From positions 756,886 to 820,885 of the forward strand of contig NZ_CP020478.1 of the NCBI RefSeq assembly GCF_002080395.1: DNA of 64,000 nucleotides. The letters are read 5' to 3'. The position numbers and the translations under genes were made by a program. This stretch comes from Campylobacter helveticus. GTDB lineage: Bacteria > Campylobacterota > Campylobacteria > Campylobacterales > Campylobacteraceae. The first letter of the stretch is position 1; each line of letters starts with the position of its first letter. Under the pieces are notes generated by a model. That model was not told where the DNA came from, ran no database searches, and worked only from the letters and a program-made list of their open reading frames with translations. This document shows, piece after piece, positions 51,685 to 60,033 of the stretch.

Positions 51685-52860
51685 ATGCAAATAGACAAAA
51701 CAGAAATCAAAATAAAAGAGCTAGTAGCAGGATACACAAGAGATGAGGAGAGTAGCCAAGTAGTCGCCTATGCAGATTCTAGCGGAGTAGCAAGGCTTAA
51801 TATCCGCCCCAAATATCAAAGGGAGTTTGTGTATAAAGAAGCCCAAAGAAATGCCGTGATAGATACGATACTAAAGGGCTTTCCTTTAAATATAATGTAT
51901 TGGGTGAAAAATGTGGATTTTGGTGCGGAGTGTGAATATGAAGTGCTAGATGGACAGCAAAGGACTATAAGTATATGCGAGTATGTTAAAGGGAGCTTTT
52001 CTATCCAGTGGAATGATAAATCGCAGTATTTTCATACTTTATCCAAAGACTTGCAAGAGAAATTTTTAGACTACAAGCTTAATGTGTATGTGTGTCAGGG
52101 GAGTGAGAGCGAGAAGCTAGAGTGGTTTAAGACTATCAATATCGCAGGAGAGACACTAACTAACCAAGAGCTAAGAAATGCAGTATATGCAAGTGTGTGG
52201 CTAAGTGATGCAAAGAGGCGATTTTCTAAGCCTAATGGACTAGCGGTGCAAAGGGGAGCTAAGTATCTAAGTGGCAGTGCATTGCGGCAGGAGTTTTTAG
52301 AGAGTGCTATTGCTTGGAAAGTGGATTCTAGGAAAGATGAAAAGATTTGTGAGTATATGGCTAAAAATGCCAAAGATTCTAAAAATGCTGATGAGCTGTG
52401 GGAGTATTTTGCAAAGGTGATAGACTGGGTGGAGATGAAGTTTGAAAAATATCGCAAAGAGATGAAAGGGCTAGAATGGGGGCTTTTCTATAATACATAT
52501 AAAGATAAGCCACTAGATGCTAAAGAGCTAGAATCTAAAATTATAGAGCTTATGCAAGATGATGAAGTGGGGAATAAAAAGGGCGTGTATGCGTATGTGC
52601 TAAGTGGTGATGAAAAGCATTTAAGTCTAAGGGCGTTTAGCGAGAGTGTAAAAAGGGCGGTGTATGAGAAGCAAGGGGGCGTGTGTGCCAATAGTGATGG
52701 GCATATAAAGGGCGTGAAATGTCCGCACGAAAATGAGAGACTAGAGCTAGAGCAAATGGAAGCTGACCATATAATCCCTTGGAGTAAAGGCGGAAAGACA
52801 GAAAAGGAAAACTGCCAAATGCTTTGTGTGGAGTGTAATAGGGCAAAGAGCGATAAATAA
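51685..52860 (+). CDS. DUF262 (ParB-like) protein with C-terminal HNH nuclease
   Basis: 391 residues. The N-terminal DUF262 domain has YQREF (44-48) and DGQQRT (89-94), the motifs that in GmrSD- and BrxR/DndB-related defence proteins serve nucleotide binding or hydrolysis. A helical middle precedes an HNH nuclease: DHIIPWSKGG (His362), N376, CVEC zinc pair (381-384). GAATAAGGAGCAAC-type ribosome site; 12 bp after the methyltransferase. Intact, while its neighbour is out of frame. TAGAATC-type words and CTA codons differ from nearby core genes. Confidence 0.85.
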   Translation: MQIDKTEIKIKELVAGYTRDEESSQVVAYADSSGVARLNIRPKYQREFVYKEAQRNAVIDTILKGFPLNIMYWVKNVDFGAECEYEVLDGQQRTISICEYVKGSFSIQWNDKSQYFHTLSKDLQEKFLDYKLNVYVCQGSESEKLEWFKTINIAGETLTNQELRNAVYASVWLSDAKRRFSKPNGLAVQRGAKYLSGSALRQEFLESAIAWKVDSRKDEKICEYMAKNAKDSKNADELWEYFAKVIDWVEMKFEKYRKEMKGLEWGLFYNTYKDKPLDAKELESKIIELMQDDEVGNKKGVYAYVLSGDEKHLSLRAFSESVKRAVYEKQGGVCANSDGHIKGVKCPHENERLELEQMEADHIIPWSKGGKTEKENCQMLCVECNRAKSDK

Positions 52861-52868
52861 ATTTAAAC

Positions 52869-52907
52869 TTTACACAAATTTTACATTCCGCACATTTTGT
52901 TTTTACA
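52869..52907 (+). promoter_or_regulatory. Candidate Pho box upstream of pstS
   Basis: TTTACA at 52869, 52880 and 52902: 11 bp and 22 bp apart, i.e. in helical phase. PhoB/PhoP-type regulators bind direct repeats at 11-bp pitch. A TATACT -10 follows at 52917-52922, 10 bp after the last copy, so the repeats cover the -35 zone as activator sites do. Confidence 0.6.
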
Positions 52908-52954
52908 TCGTTTTTTTATACTTTCATCAACTTTTAATTTTTAAGGAGAGTTGT

Positions 52955-53782
52955 ATGAAAAAATACGCATTAGGTTTATTAGCAGGATTGGTGCTTAGCA
53001 CGAGTGTGATGGCTGAAAATATTTTTCCAATTTCTAGGGAACAGGGTTCTGGAACGCGTGGAGCATTTGTGGAAATTTTTGAAATTCAAAAAAAAGTTAA
53101 AGACAAAAAAGTCGATGCGACCACTCAAAAAGCTGAAGTTACAAATTCAACAGGAGTAATGCTAACAACGGTCGCAAATTCTAAAAATTCTATCGGCTAT
53201 ATTTCTCTTGGCTCTTTAAATGACAGCGTTAAAGCACTTCAAATTGACGGCGTAGCACCAAGTGTAGAAAATATCAACAATAAAAGCTATAAAATCTCTC
53301 GTCCTTTTAATGTTGTTACAAAAACAACAAATCCGCTTATTGAAGACTTCCTAAAATATAGCACTTCAATAGAAGCAAAAGCTATTGTAGAAAAAGCAGG
53401 TTATATTGCAACAGCGAAGGAAAGTTTTAAAAGCTCAAAGCCAGAAGGTAAATTAATCGTAGCAGGTTCAAGCTCGGTAACTCCTTTAATGGAAAAATTA
53501 GCAGAGTCTTATAAAGCGGTTAATCCTAATGCTGTGATAGAAATTCAACAAAGCGATTCTACAACAGGTGTAAATAGCGTAGTTGAGGGCATTGCCGATA
53601 TTGGTATGGTAAGTCGTGAGGTTAAAGATAGTGAGCTTAAAAAGGGCGTAACGCCACTTGTTTTAGCCATTGATGGTTTAGCCGTTATCGTTAATAAAAA
53701 TAATGGCGTAGAAAGCTTAAGTAAAGATTCAATCAAAAAAATCTTTATGGGCGAAATCACAAAATGGCAGGACGCTAAATAA
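52955..53782 (+). CDS. pstS: Phosphate-binding protein PstS, permuted domain order
   Basis: 275 residues from MKKYALGLLAGLVLSTSVMA (signal peptide; AAGGAG upstream). The first half has REQGSGTRGAF and IGYISLGSLND, normally in the C-terminal part of E. coli-type PstS. The second half has AGSSSVTPLMEKLAESY, QSDSTTGVNSVVEGIADIGM and ends FMGEITKWQDAK, normally N-terminal. Some Firmicutes PstS share this order. Collects phosphate in the periplasm for PstCAB. Confidence 0.9.
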   Translation: MKKYALGLLAGLVLSTSVMAENIFPISREQGSGTRGAFVEIFEIQKKVKDKKVDATTQKAEVTNSTGVMLTTVANSKNSIGYISLGSLNDSVKALQIDGVAPSVENINNKSYKISRPFNVVTKTTNPLIEDFLKYSTSIEAKAIVEKAGYIATAKESFKSSKPEGKLIVAGSSSVTPLMEKLAESYKAVNPNAVIEIQQSDSTTGVNSVVEGIADIGMVSREVKDSELKKGVTPLVLAIDGLAVIVNKNNGVESLSKDSIKKIFMGEITKWQDAK

Positions 53783-53793
53783 GAAAGCTAACA

Positions 53794-54636
53794 ATGCAAG
53801 AAAAAATTTTTAAGGGCATTTTTGCCCTTTGTGCCTTACTTTCTATTTTTGCCGTTTTGATGATTTGTTTCTTTTTGTTTGCGAATGCTATTCCAACGAT
53901 TACTCAAATAGGACTTTTTGATTTTATTTTTGGTTTAGACTGGTATCCCACAGAGGAGATTTTTGGAATTTTTCCTATGATAGTGGGAAGCATTTATGTA
54001 ACAGCTCTTGCGATTTTAATCGGCGTGCCGCTTGGTGTTTTAAGCGCCATTTATCTTTCGCGTTTCGCAAATAAAAAGGAACAAAAATATATCCTACCAG
54101 CAGTAGAATTGCTAGGAGCGATCCCTTCTGTTGTGTATGGATTTTTTGGGCTTGTGGTAATAGTCCCACTTCTTGCAACGACTTTTAGTGGAATTCCTGG
54201 CAAAAGCGTTTTAGCGGCGGCTTTAATTTTAAGCATTATGATTTTACCAACTATCATCTTAGTTTCAAAAGCAGCCATTGATGCCCTTCCTCAAAGCTAT
54301 TATGAGGGAGCTTTAGCACTTGGAGCAAGTAAAGAAAGAAGCGTGTTTTTCGCACTTATACCAGCGGCTAAAAGCGGAATTTTAGCTTCCATTATTTTGG
54401 GAGTTGGCAGGGCTATTGGTGAAGCTATGGCGGTGATTATGGTTGCTGGGAATCAGGCTTTAATCCCAACAAGCATCTTAGACGGCGTAAGAACGCTAAC
54501 GACAAATATCGTGCTTGAAATGGGTTACGCGCAAGACTTGCATAGAGAAGTATTAATCGCAAATGCTGTTGTATTGTTTGTCTTTATCTTACTCATTAAT
54601 ACCTGCTTTAACGCACTAAAAAAGGAAGCAAAATGA
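53794..54636 (+). CDS. pstC: Phosphate ABC transporter permease PstC
   Basis: 280 residues, six membrane helices. FPMIVGSIYVTALAILIGVPLG, ELLGAIPSVVYGFFGL and the EAA-type loop YYEGALALGASKERSVFFALIPAA are PstC hallmarks. Stop overlaps the pstA start. Confidence 0.93.
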   Translation: MQEKIFKGIFALCALLSIFAVLMICFFLFANAIPTITQIGLFDFIFGLDWYPTEEIFGIFPMIVGSIYVTALAILIGVPLGVLSAIYLSRFANKKEQKYILPAVELLGAIPSVVYGFFGLVVIVPLLATTFSGIPGKSVLAAALILSIMILPTIILVSKAAIDALPQSYYEGALALGASKERSVFFALIPAAKSGILASIILGVGRAIGEAMAVIMVAGNQALIPTSILDGVRTLTTNIVLEMGYAQDLHREVLIANAVVLFVFILLINTCFNALKKEAK

Positions 54637-55448
54637 AAGATAATGTAACGCTTATTTTATCCTTTTTAATGCGTGTTTCTATGCTTTGCGTGATGTTTAT
54701 TTTTTTAATTCTCATCGGTTTTATTTTTGTGAAAGGAATGGCGCATTTAAATTTAGAAATGTTTGCTTGGGAATATAATAGTCAAAATATCTCAATGACT
54801 CCAGCCATTGTTAATACCCTCAATATGGTTCTTTTTGCTCTCATTCTTGCCATTCCGCTTGGAATTTTTGGGGCGATTTATTTAAGCGAGTATGGCAAAA
54901 AGAGTAGTAAAATTTTAAATCTAGCAAGAATCGCGTCCGAAACGCTTGTTGGAATTCCTAGTATTGTTTATGGTTTGTTTGGGTATTTGGCTTTTGTCAT
55001 TTATTTTGGTTTTAAAACTAGCTTTGTTGCGGGGGGTTTGACCTTGGCGGTTATGATTTTACCCCTCATTTTAAGAAGTGCAGAAGAGGCTTTAAAATCT
55101 GTGCCTATGAGCTTTAGAGAAGCGAGTTTTGCTCTTGGTGCTGGGAAATTGCGAACTATTTTTATCATAATTTTACCCGTTGCAATTCCAGGAATTTTAG
55201 CAGGAGTGATTTTAAGCATAGGTCGCATAGTGGGAGAATCTGCCGCTTTACTTTACACTTCAGGAAGTGTGGCTAAGGTGGCTGGGCTTATGGACTCAGG
55301 ACGAACTTTAAGTGTGCATATGTATGCGATTTCAAGCGAAGGACAGCATATCAATGAAGCTTATAGCACAGCGATGATACTTATTATCATCGTGTTTTTA
55401 ATAAATCTTGGCTCAAATTATTTGGCTAAAAAATTAGTAAAAGCGTAG
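54633..55448 (+). CDS. pstA: Phosphate ABC transporter permease PstA
   Basis: 271 residues, six membrane helices, [18 protein letters not shown] and the loop [24 protein letters not shown]. Partner of PstC. Confidence 0.93.
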   Translation: MKDNVTLILSFLMRVSMLCVMFIFLILIGFIFVKGMAHLNLEMFAWEYNSQNISMTPAIVNTLNMVLFALILAIPLGIFGAIYLSEYGKKSSKILNLARIASETLVGIPSIVYGLFGYLAFVIYFGFKTSFVAGGLTLAVMILPLILRSAEEALKSVPMSFREASFALGAGKLRTIFIIILPVAIPGILAGVILSIGRIVGESAALLYTSGSVAKVAGLMDSGRTLSVHMYAISSEGQHINEAYSTAMILIIIVFLINLGSNYLAKKLVKA

Positions 55449-55456
55449 GAAGTGAA

Positions 55457-56209
55457 ATGAAAAATTGTTTTGAGATTAAAAAAATGTCCTTGCATTATGG
55501 AGAATTTCAAGCTTTAAAAGATATTAATATGGACATTAAAAAGGGTAAGGTTACAGCATTTATAGGTCCTAGTGGCTGTGGGAAATCGACTTTTATAAAA
55601 AGTTTAAACCGAATGAATGATTTGGTGGAAAATTGCAAAATTAAAGGCAAGATTTTATTTGATGGCAAAAATATCTATAAAGATTATGATGTCAATCTTT
55701 TGCGTAAAAAGGTGGGTATGGTTTTTCAAAAGCCAAACCCCTTTCCTATGAGTATTTATGATAATATCACTTTTGGACCAAAAACACACGGCATTAAGAA
55801 AAAGTCTAAATTAGATGAAATCGTAGAAAGCTCTTTAAAAGACGCAGCCCTTTGGGACGATTTAAAAGATAGGCTTAATAAATCCGCTCTTAGTCTCAGC
55901 GGAGGACAACAACAACGCCTTTGTATCGCAAGAACCTTAGCAGTAAATCCGGAAGTTATCTTAATGGACGAGCCAACTTCCGCACTTGACCCCATCTCTA
56001 CGCTTAAAATTGAAGAGCTAATCTTACGCCTTAAAAAAGAATATAGCATTATCATCGTTACGCATAATATGCAACAAGCCGCTAGAATTTCGGATTATAC
56101 GGCATTTTTTCTATTAGGAGAAGTGATAGAATTTGACGATACGAATAAAATTTTTAATAATCCTAAAAATAAAAAAACTCAAGATTATGTTAATGGAAGA
56201 TTTGGCTAA
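55457..56209 (+). CDS. pstB: Phosphate ABC transporter ATPase PstB
   Basis: 250 residues. Walker [10 protein letters not shown] (near 36-44), NRMNDLV, Q-loop [15 protein letters not shown] (PstB-specific), [37 protein letters not shown]. Confidence 0.96.
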   Translation: MKNCFEIKKMSLHYGEFQALKDINMDIKKGKVTAFIGPSGCGKSTFIKSLNRMNDLVENCKIKGKILFDGKNIYKDYDVNLLRKKVGMVFQKPNPFPMSIYDNITFGPKTHGIKKKSKLDEIVESSLKDAALWDDLKDRLNKSALSLSGGQQQRLCIARTLAVNPEVILMDEPTSALDPISTLKIEELILRLKKEYSIIIVTHNMQQAARISDYTAFFLLGEVIEFDDTNKIFNNPKNKKTQDYVNGRFG

Positions 56210-56237
56210 AATATAGTTTTATTTTTAGGAGTTTTGT

Positions 56238-56909
56238 TTGGTTTTTGTTTTAGAAGATGATGCGAATATTTTAGAGCTTGTTTTATATGCGTTAAAAAGC
56301 CAATGTATAGAGGCTCAAGGCTTTTCAAGTGTAGAAACATTTAAAAAAGCGTTAAAAACAAAAATTCCACAAGTTTTAGTGCTTGATGTAATGCTTCCAA
56401 ACGCAAGTGGCTTTGAAATTTTAAAAGAGCTTAAGACAAATTCCACGACGCAAGAAATTTCTATTTTAATGCTAACTGCGTTAAATAATGAATTTGATAA
56501 GGTTAAGGGGCTTGATTTGGGGGCTGATGATTACATCACAAAGCCTTTTAGCGTAATGGAATTTATAGCAAGAGTGCGTGCGATTTTAAGACGCAAACAA
56601 GAGCAAAATACAGAAAACATCACGCTGGAAGAATTAGAGCTTTCTTACAAAACTCGTGAAGTCAAAGTTAATGGCACTTTAATAATGCTAACGCTTAAGG
56701 AATTTGAGCTTTTAGGCTTTCTTTTAAAAAATCAAAATAGAGTTTTTAGTCGTGAGCAGCTTTTAGAAATCCTTTGGGGGTATAGTTATAGTGCTGAGAG
56801 CCGCACGATTGATATTCACATTAAAACTCTAAGAAAAAAGCTCAAAGAAGCGAGTAGGCATATTAAAACCATTCGCGGTATTGGCTATAAAATTTCTAAA
56901 GATTCTTAA
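56238..56909 (+). CDS. phosR: Phosphate response regulator (PhosR/PhoB-like)
   Basis: 223 residues, TTG start with TAGGAG six bases upstream. Receiver domain with D7/D8, phospho-acceptor D50 (LDVMLP), T80-ish MLTA and K102-ish ITKPF; winged helix from about 130 with RTIDIHIKTLRKKL and RGIGYKI. In C. jejuni PhosSR controls pst in low phosphate, but it is unlinked there; here it follows pstSCAB directly. Confidence 0.87.
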   Translation: MVFVLEDDANILELVLYALKSQCIEAQGFSSVETFKKALKTKIPQVLVLDVMLPNASGFEILKELKTNSTTQEISILMLTALNNEFDKVKGLDLGADDYITKPFSVMEFIARVRAILRRKQEQNTENITLEELELSYKTREVKVNGTLIMLTLKEFELLGFLLKNQNRVFSREQLLEILWGYSYSAESRTIDIHIKTLRKKLKEASRHIKTIRGIGYKISKDS

Positions 56910-58270
56910 TGCAAAATAAGATTTTTTCTATCATTTTTAGTGCGATTTTAATTTTAGTGCTTATCATCATCACCCCCTTAATAATTATGGAAGAGCCTTT
57001 TTTAAGCACCAAAACGCCTTTTTGGTTTTTGTCCTATTTTTTGGTGGGCTTTTTTTTAGTATTTTTGTGTAGTTTTTTATTAGCGAAATTTTTATCCTAC
57101 ATTGTTTTAAAGCCACTTCAAACGATTAATTTTGAAAATTTAGAAACTATCCCATACAAAGAGCTTAAAAATTTACTTGAAAAAATTAAGTCTAAAAACA
57201 AAGCCGTAAAAACGCAATTTAAATATCTAAGAAGAAAAAAGCAAGAATTACAATCTTTAACCCAAAATATGAGCGATGGATTAATTTTTATCAGTCGAAC
57301 GGGGGAAATTTTAAGCGAAAATCAAAGCGCGGAAAAATATTTTACTAATCTTAGTGTGATTCATAACATTTTAGAGCTTGATAATACGCAGTTTTTAAAG
57401 CTACTTTTAAAATATCTTAGGGATTTTAAAAAAGAAAAATTAAAAAGTGAGGTGAGGGAAAATTTCACTTTTCATTATCCAAAAAATTTAGAATGTGAGC
57501 TTGTGTTTTCTCCCATTTTTTCTCAAAAATCTAAATTTAAAGGAATGCTCATTGTGTTTAGCGACATTACAGAGCTTAAACGCTTACAAAATTTACGCAA
57601 AGAATTTAGTGCAAATGTAACTCACGAGCTAAAAACGCCCCTCACTTCCATTATGGCAAGTGCAGAGCTGATAAAAAATGAGCTTGTCGCACAGCAGGAT
57701 TTGCCAAATTTCGCAGATAAAATTTATCTAGAATCAAAAAGGCTTTTAGAGATGATAAATGAAATTTTAAAAATTTCATTTTTGGACGAGGCACAAACTC
57801 TACCTTTTAATAATGTCAATTTAAAAAAGATTGTCGAGCGTGTGTATGGGCGTTTAGAATTCCTTGCAAATAAGCATTGTATTGCGTTTGAGCTTGATTT
57901 GCAAGATGTATTGATACAAGGAGTAGATGAGCTTTTAGAAAATTTAGTTTTTAACCTTTGCGATAATGCCATTAAATACAATCACAAAGGCGGTTTTGTG
58001 AAAGTGAAATTAAGAGCTTTGGATAAATTTGTGGAGCTTTCTGTTAAGGATAGTGGGATTGGGATTGAAAAAGATTTGCAAGAAAGAGTTTTTGAGCGTT
58101 TTTTTTGTGTGGATAAGAGCCGCAGTAAAAAAATCGGCGGAAGCGGACTTGGACTTTCTATCGTTAAATCTGTCTTAAAACTTCACAATGCCACGATAAA
58201 TTTAAAAAGCGATGTGGGAAAGGGTAGCGAATTTAAAGTGTGTTTTGCAAAGAATTTTCAAAAAAGCTAA
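56909..58270 (+). CDS. phosS: Phosphate sensor histidine kinase (PhosS/PhoR-like)
   Basis: 453 residues. Two N-terminal membrane helices with almost no periplasmic loop (PhoR-like), a PAS-like segment (about 110-220, MSDGLIFISRTGEIL), THELKTPLTSI with His239, and ATPase boxes NLCDNAIKYNHKGG, DSGIGIEKDL, SGLGLSIVK. Abuts phosR. Its stop region overlaps a sigma28 promoter. Confidence 0.88.
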   Translation: MQNKIFSIIFSAILILVLIIITPLIIMEEPFLSTKTPFWFLSYFLVGFFLVFLCSFLLAKFLSYIVLKPLQTINFENLETIPYKELKNLLEKIKSKNKAVKTQFKYLRRKKQELQSLTQNMSDGLIFISRTGEILSENQSAEKYFTNLSVIHNILELDNTQFLKLLLKYLRDFKKEKLKSEVRENFTFHYPKNLECELVFSPIFSQKSKFKGMLIVFSDITELKRLQNLRKEFSANVTHELKTPLTSIMASAELIKNELVAQQDLPNFADKIYLESKRLLEMINEILKISFLDEAQTLPFNNVNLKKIVERVYGRLEFLANKHCIAFELDLQDVLIQGVDELLENLVFNLCDNAIKYNHKGGFVKVKLRALDKFVELSVKDSGIGIEKDLQERVFERFFCVDKSRSKKIGGSGLGLSIVKSVLKLHNATINLKSDVGKGSEFKVCFAKNFQKS

Positions 58271-58294
58271 AGTTTTTTAACAATTTGCCGATAT
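58268..58294 (+). promoter_or_regulatory. Sigma28 (FliA) promoter
   Basis: TAAA (58268-58271), exactly 15 bp, GCCGATAT (58287-58294): essentially the FliA consensus. It begins inside the phosS stop codon and points at the small secreted protein at 58346. Start point expected near 58302. Confidence 0.75.
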
Positions 58295-58345
58295 GCTTTA
58301 TAGGATAATAAATATACTAAACAATTTATTTTCAAGGAGGCAGTG

Positions 58346-58549
58346 GTGAAAAAGATTGTTTTTTCATTAGTATGTTTAGGTGCGTTTGCTTTTGCAAATG
58401 GTTTTTCTGGGAATGAGGTTGAGGATAGAAGCACTGGTTATTTGGGGTGTCAGGCTTATCCTCCTGGGCATTATAAAGCTTGTCAAACGCCAAATCAGCA
58501 CATCTATCAACAAGCAGCTTGTCAAGCTTTTGGTTTGTGTCATTGGTAA
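58346..58549 (+). CDS. Small secreted cysteine-rich protein, sigma28-linked
   Basis: 67 residues. The GTG at 58346 is five bases after AAGGAGG; an adjacent GTG at 58343 is too close. Signal peptide MKKIVFSLVCLGAFAFA; mature part of about 48 residues with four cysteines (GCQAYPPGHYKACQTP, AACQAFGLC) and many Gln/Tyr/His. Likely disulfide-bonded in the periplasm or outside. No family recognised; similar signal-plus-cysteine miniproteins occur in flagellar regulons. Confidence 0.65.
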   Translation: MKKIVFSLVCLGAFAFANGFSGNEVEDRSTGYLGCQAYPPGHYKACQTPNQHIYQQAACQAFGLCHW

Positions 58550-58555
58550 AAAAAG

Positions 58556-58867
58556 ATGGCTCTTATAGAGGTTTGCGGTAAGCTAATTGATACAAAGATT
58601 AAATTTAGCGGAAAACCGGCTCTTGATTTTGCCATAGTTGCCTTAGAAAAGGAAAAAATAAGGCAAAAAGAAGAGGAGAAAAAGGCTATAAGTATAGAAT
58701 ATAGCGAAGAGTATCTAAGCATCAAAACTTCCAAAGCGTGGCTTTCGCAAGAAAGTGGAGAAAATACTACTCAAGAAGTGGAAAATCCCCAAAAATCTAG
58801 AAAAGCTACTAGCACCCTAGAAGTGGCTTACTCCAAAGTCAACCTAAAGCTCGATATGCTCATTTAA
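58556..58867 (+). CDS. Hypothetical protein downstream of the sigma28 gene
   Basis: 103 residues, no signal or membrane helix. N-terminal half MALIEVCGKLIDTKIKFSGK, a Lys/Glu stretch (EKEKIRQKEEEKK) and a Ser/Thr-rich end. Six bases after the previous stop, so probably co-transcribed from the sigma28 promoter; ribosome site weak (AAAAAAAG). I do not recognise it. Confidence 0.5.
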   Translation: MALIEVCGKLIDTKIKFSGKPALDFAIVALEKEKIRQKEEEKKAISIEYSEEYLSIKTSKAWLSQESGENTTQEVENPQKSRKATSTLEVAYSKVNLKLDMLI

Positions 58868-58885
58868 GCCCTAAATTTAGGGCTT
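58866..58885. terminator. Perfect 20-bp palindromic terminator (left copy)
   Basis: AAGCCCTAAA followed by its exact complement TTTAGGGCTT, then ATTTT. Nearly the same element recurs at 60007-60033 on the other side of the nuclease gene. Confidence 0.7.
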
Positions 58886-58889
58886 ATTT

Positions 58890-59942
58890 TCAAGCCTTTC
58901 TACTTTCAAAAGCTTTGATAATGTCAGCCCCATATTTGTAAATATCCTCTAGCTTTTCTAGATTATAATTTTGCCCATCGGGAAAACTGATGGATTTTTT
59001 AGCCGTGTTAAAATATAATCTACAAATCCACTTCGTAACCTTACTTTGATATAAAATGTTAAAATAACTTAAAGTATCCTTATAGTCTATATCGTTAAGC
59101 TCCGCACCCGCATTTGCAAGGATTGATTTTACTATATAAAATCCTTGCAATTCTTCTTCTGTGGTGATGATTTCTTTGTTTTCGTCTGTTTGTTCATTGT
59201 CCTCATCATCGTTGAGATTTTGAAGATTATTTTTTATACTTGTAATTTTCTCATAAGCAATGTCATTGACAATTTCTTTGAAAGATTTTTTGATATAAAC
59301 TCTAAATTCATCCAAAATTCCACTTGTCATTCTTTTTTCTGTCATTTGTTTAGCAAAAAAGCTTACAAATTCGTCGCTTGGATTTTCAATCTCATTTTTA
59401 AAAATCTCTTGGATACCCCTGCAATACTTCTTTTCCATAGCAATATTTAAAATTTCATCTAAATTTAAATCTGTATAAATAAAACGCTTCAAATCTTTAA
59501 TGTCTCTGGGTTTTAGCTTTTCAAGATTGACGATTAAAAAAGGAATTTTATCCATTAAATTTTGTCGCTCAATATCCGTGAAAAATCGATATTCAATCCC
59601 ATTAGTAAGGATGGCAAATTTAATGCTTGAATTGGTATTAAAATATCTCACAAGTTGATTGTTGTGATTATCTAAATTTTCAGTGTGATTTTTCGCTTCA
59701 ATTAATATAAAAGGCTTGGCATCCTTAAAAATTGCGTAATCAACCTTTTCGCCCTTTTTAGTCCCTATATCTGCTGTATATTCGGGCACAACGACGCTAG
59801 GATTAAACACATCATAGCCTAGTGCTTTTAAAAAGGGCATTATAAAGGTCATTTTTGTTGCCTCTTCTGTGGTAACGAGCCCTTTACGCTCGGCAATAGT
59901 CTCAATAATTGAGTTTAACTGATTCTCAAAATCCATTTTCAC
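58890..59942 (-). CDS. HSDR_N-type restriction endonuclease-like protein (solitary)
   Basis: 350 residues. The N-terminal PD-(D/E)xK nuclease fold has VVVPEYTADIGTKKGEKVDY and FILIEAKNH (D, E-x-K). The rest is helical with an acidic linker (DDEDNEQTDENKE, about 240-252). Resembles the COG4748 group of stand-alone HsdR-N proteins. No methyltransferase adjoins it. The start may be GTG 59942 or ATG 59936, after AGGAGG. Confidence 0.75.
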   Translation of the reverse strand: MKMDFENQLNSIIETIAERKGLVTTEEATKMTFIMPFLKALGYDVFNPSVVVPEYTADIGTKKGEKVDYAIFKDAKPFILIEAKNHTENLDNHNNQLVRYFNTNSSIKFAILTNGIEYRFFTDIERQNLMDKIPFLIVNLEKLKPRDIKDLKRFIYTDLNLDEILNIAMEKKYCRGIQEIFKNEIENPSDEFVSFFAKQMTEKRMTSGILDEFRVYIKKSFKEIVNDIAYEKITSIKNNLQNLNDDEDNEQTDENKEIITTEEELQGFYIVKSILANAGAELNDIDYKDTLSYFNILYQSKVTKWICRLYFNTAKKSISFPDGQNYNLEKLEDIYKYGADIIKAFESRKA

Positions 59943-59974
59943 AATCCTCCTAAAAAAATTAGTAGGATTATTTC

Positions 59975-59988
59975 AAAAAAAAAAAAAA
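59975..59988. repeat. Intergenic A14 tract
   Basis: Fourteen A between the nuclease start (59942) and the thiC end. It lies upstream of the nuclease gene, where length changes could alter promoter spacing; no slippage evidence from one sequence. Confidence 0.8.
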
Positions 59989-60006
59989 CGATTAGTAAAT
60001 TCTAGT

Positions 60007-60033
60007 ATTAAGCCCTAAATTTAAGGGCTTAAT
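60007..60033. terminator. Palindromic terminator (right copy)
   Basis: ATTAAGCCCT pairs with AGGGCTTAAT around a 7-base loop AAATTTA. Overlaps the thiC stop codon. Differs from the left copy in the core by one A. Confidence 0.7.
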
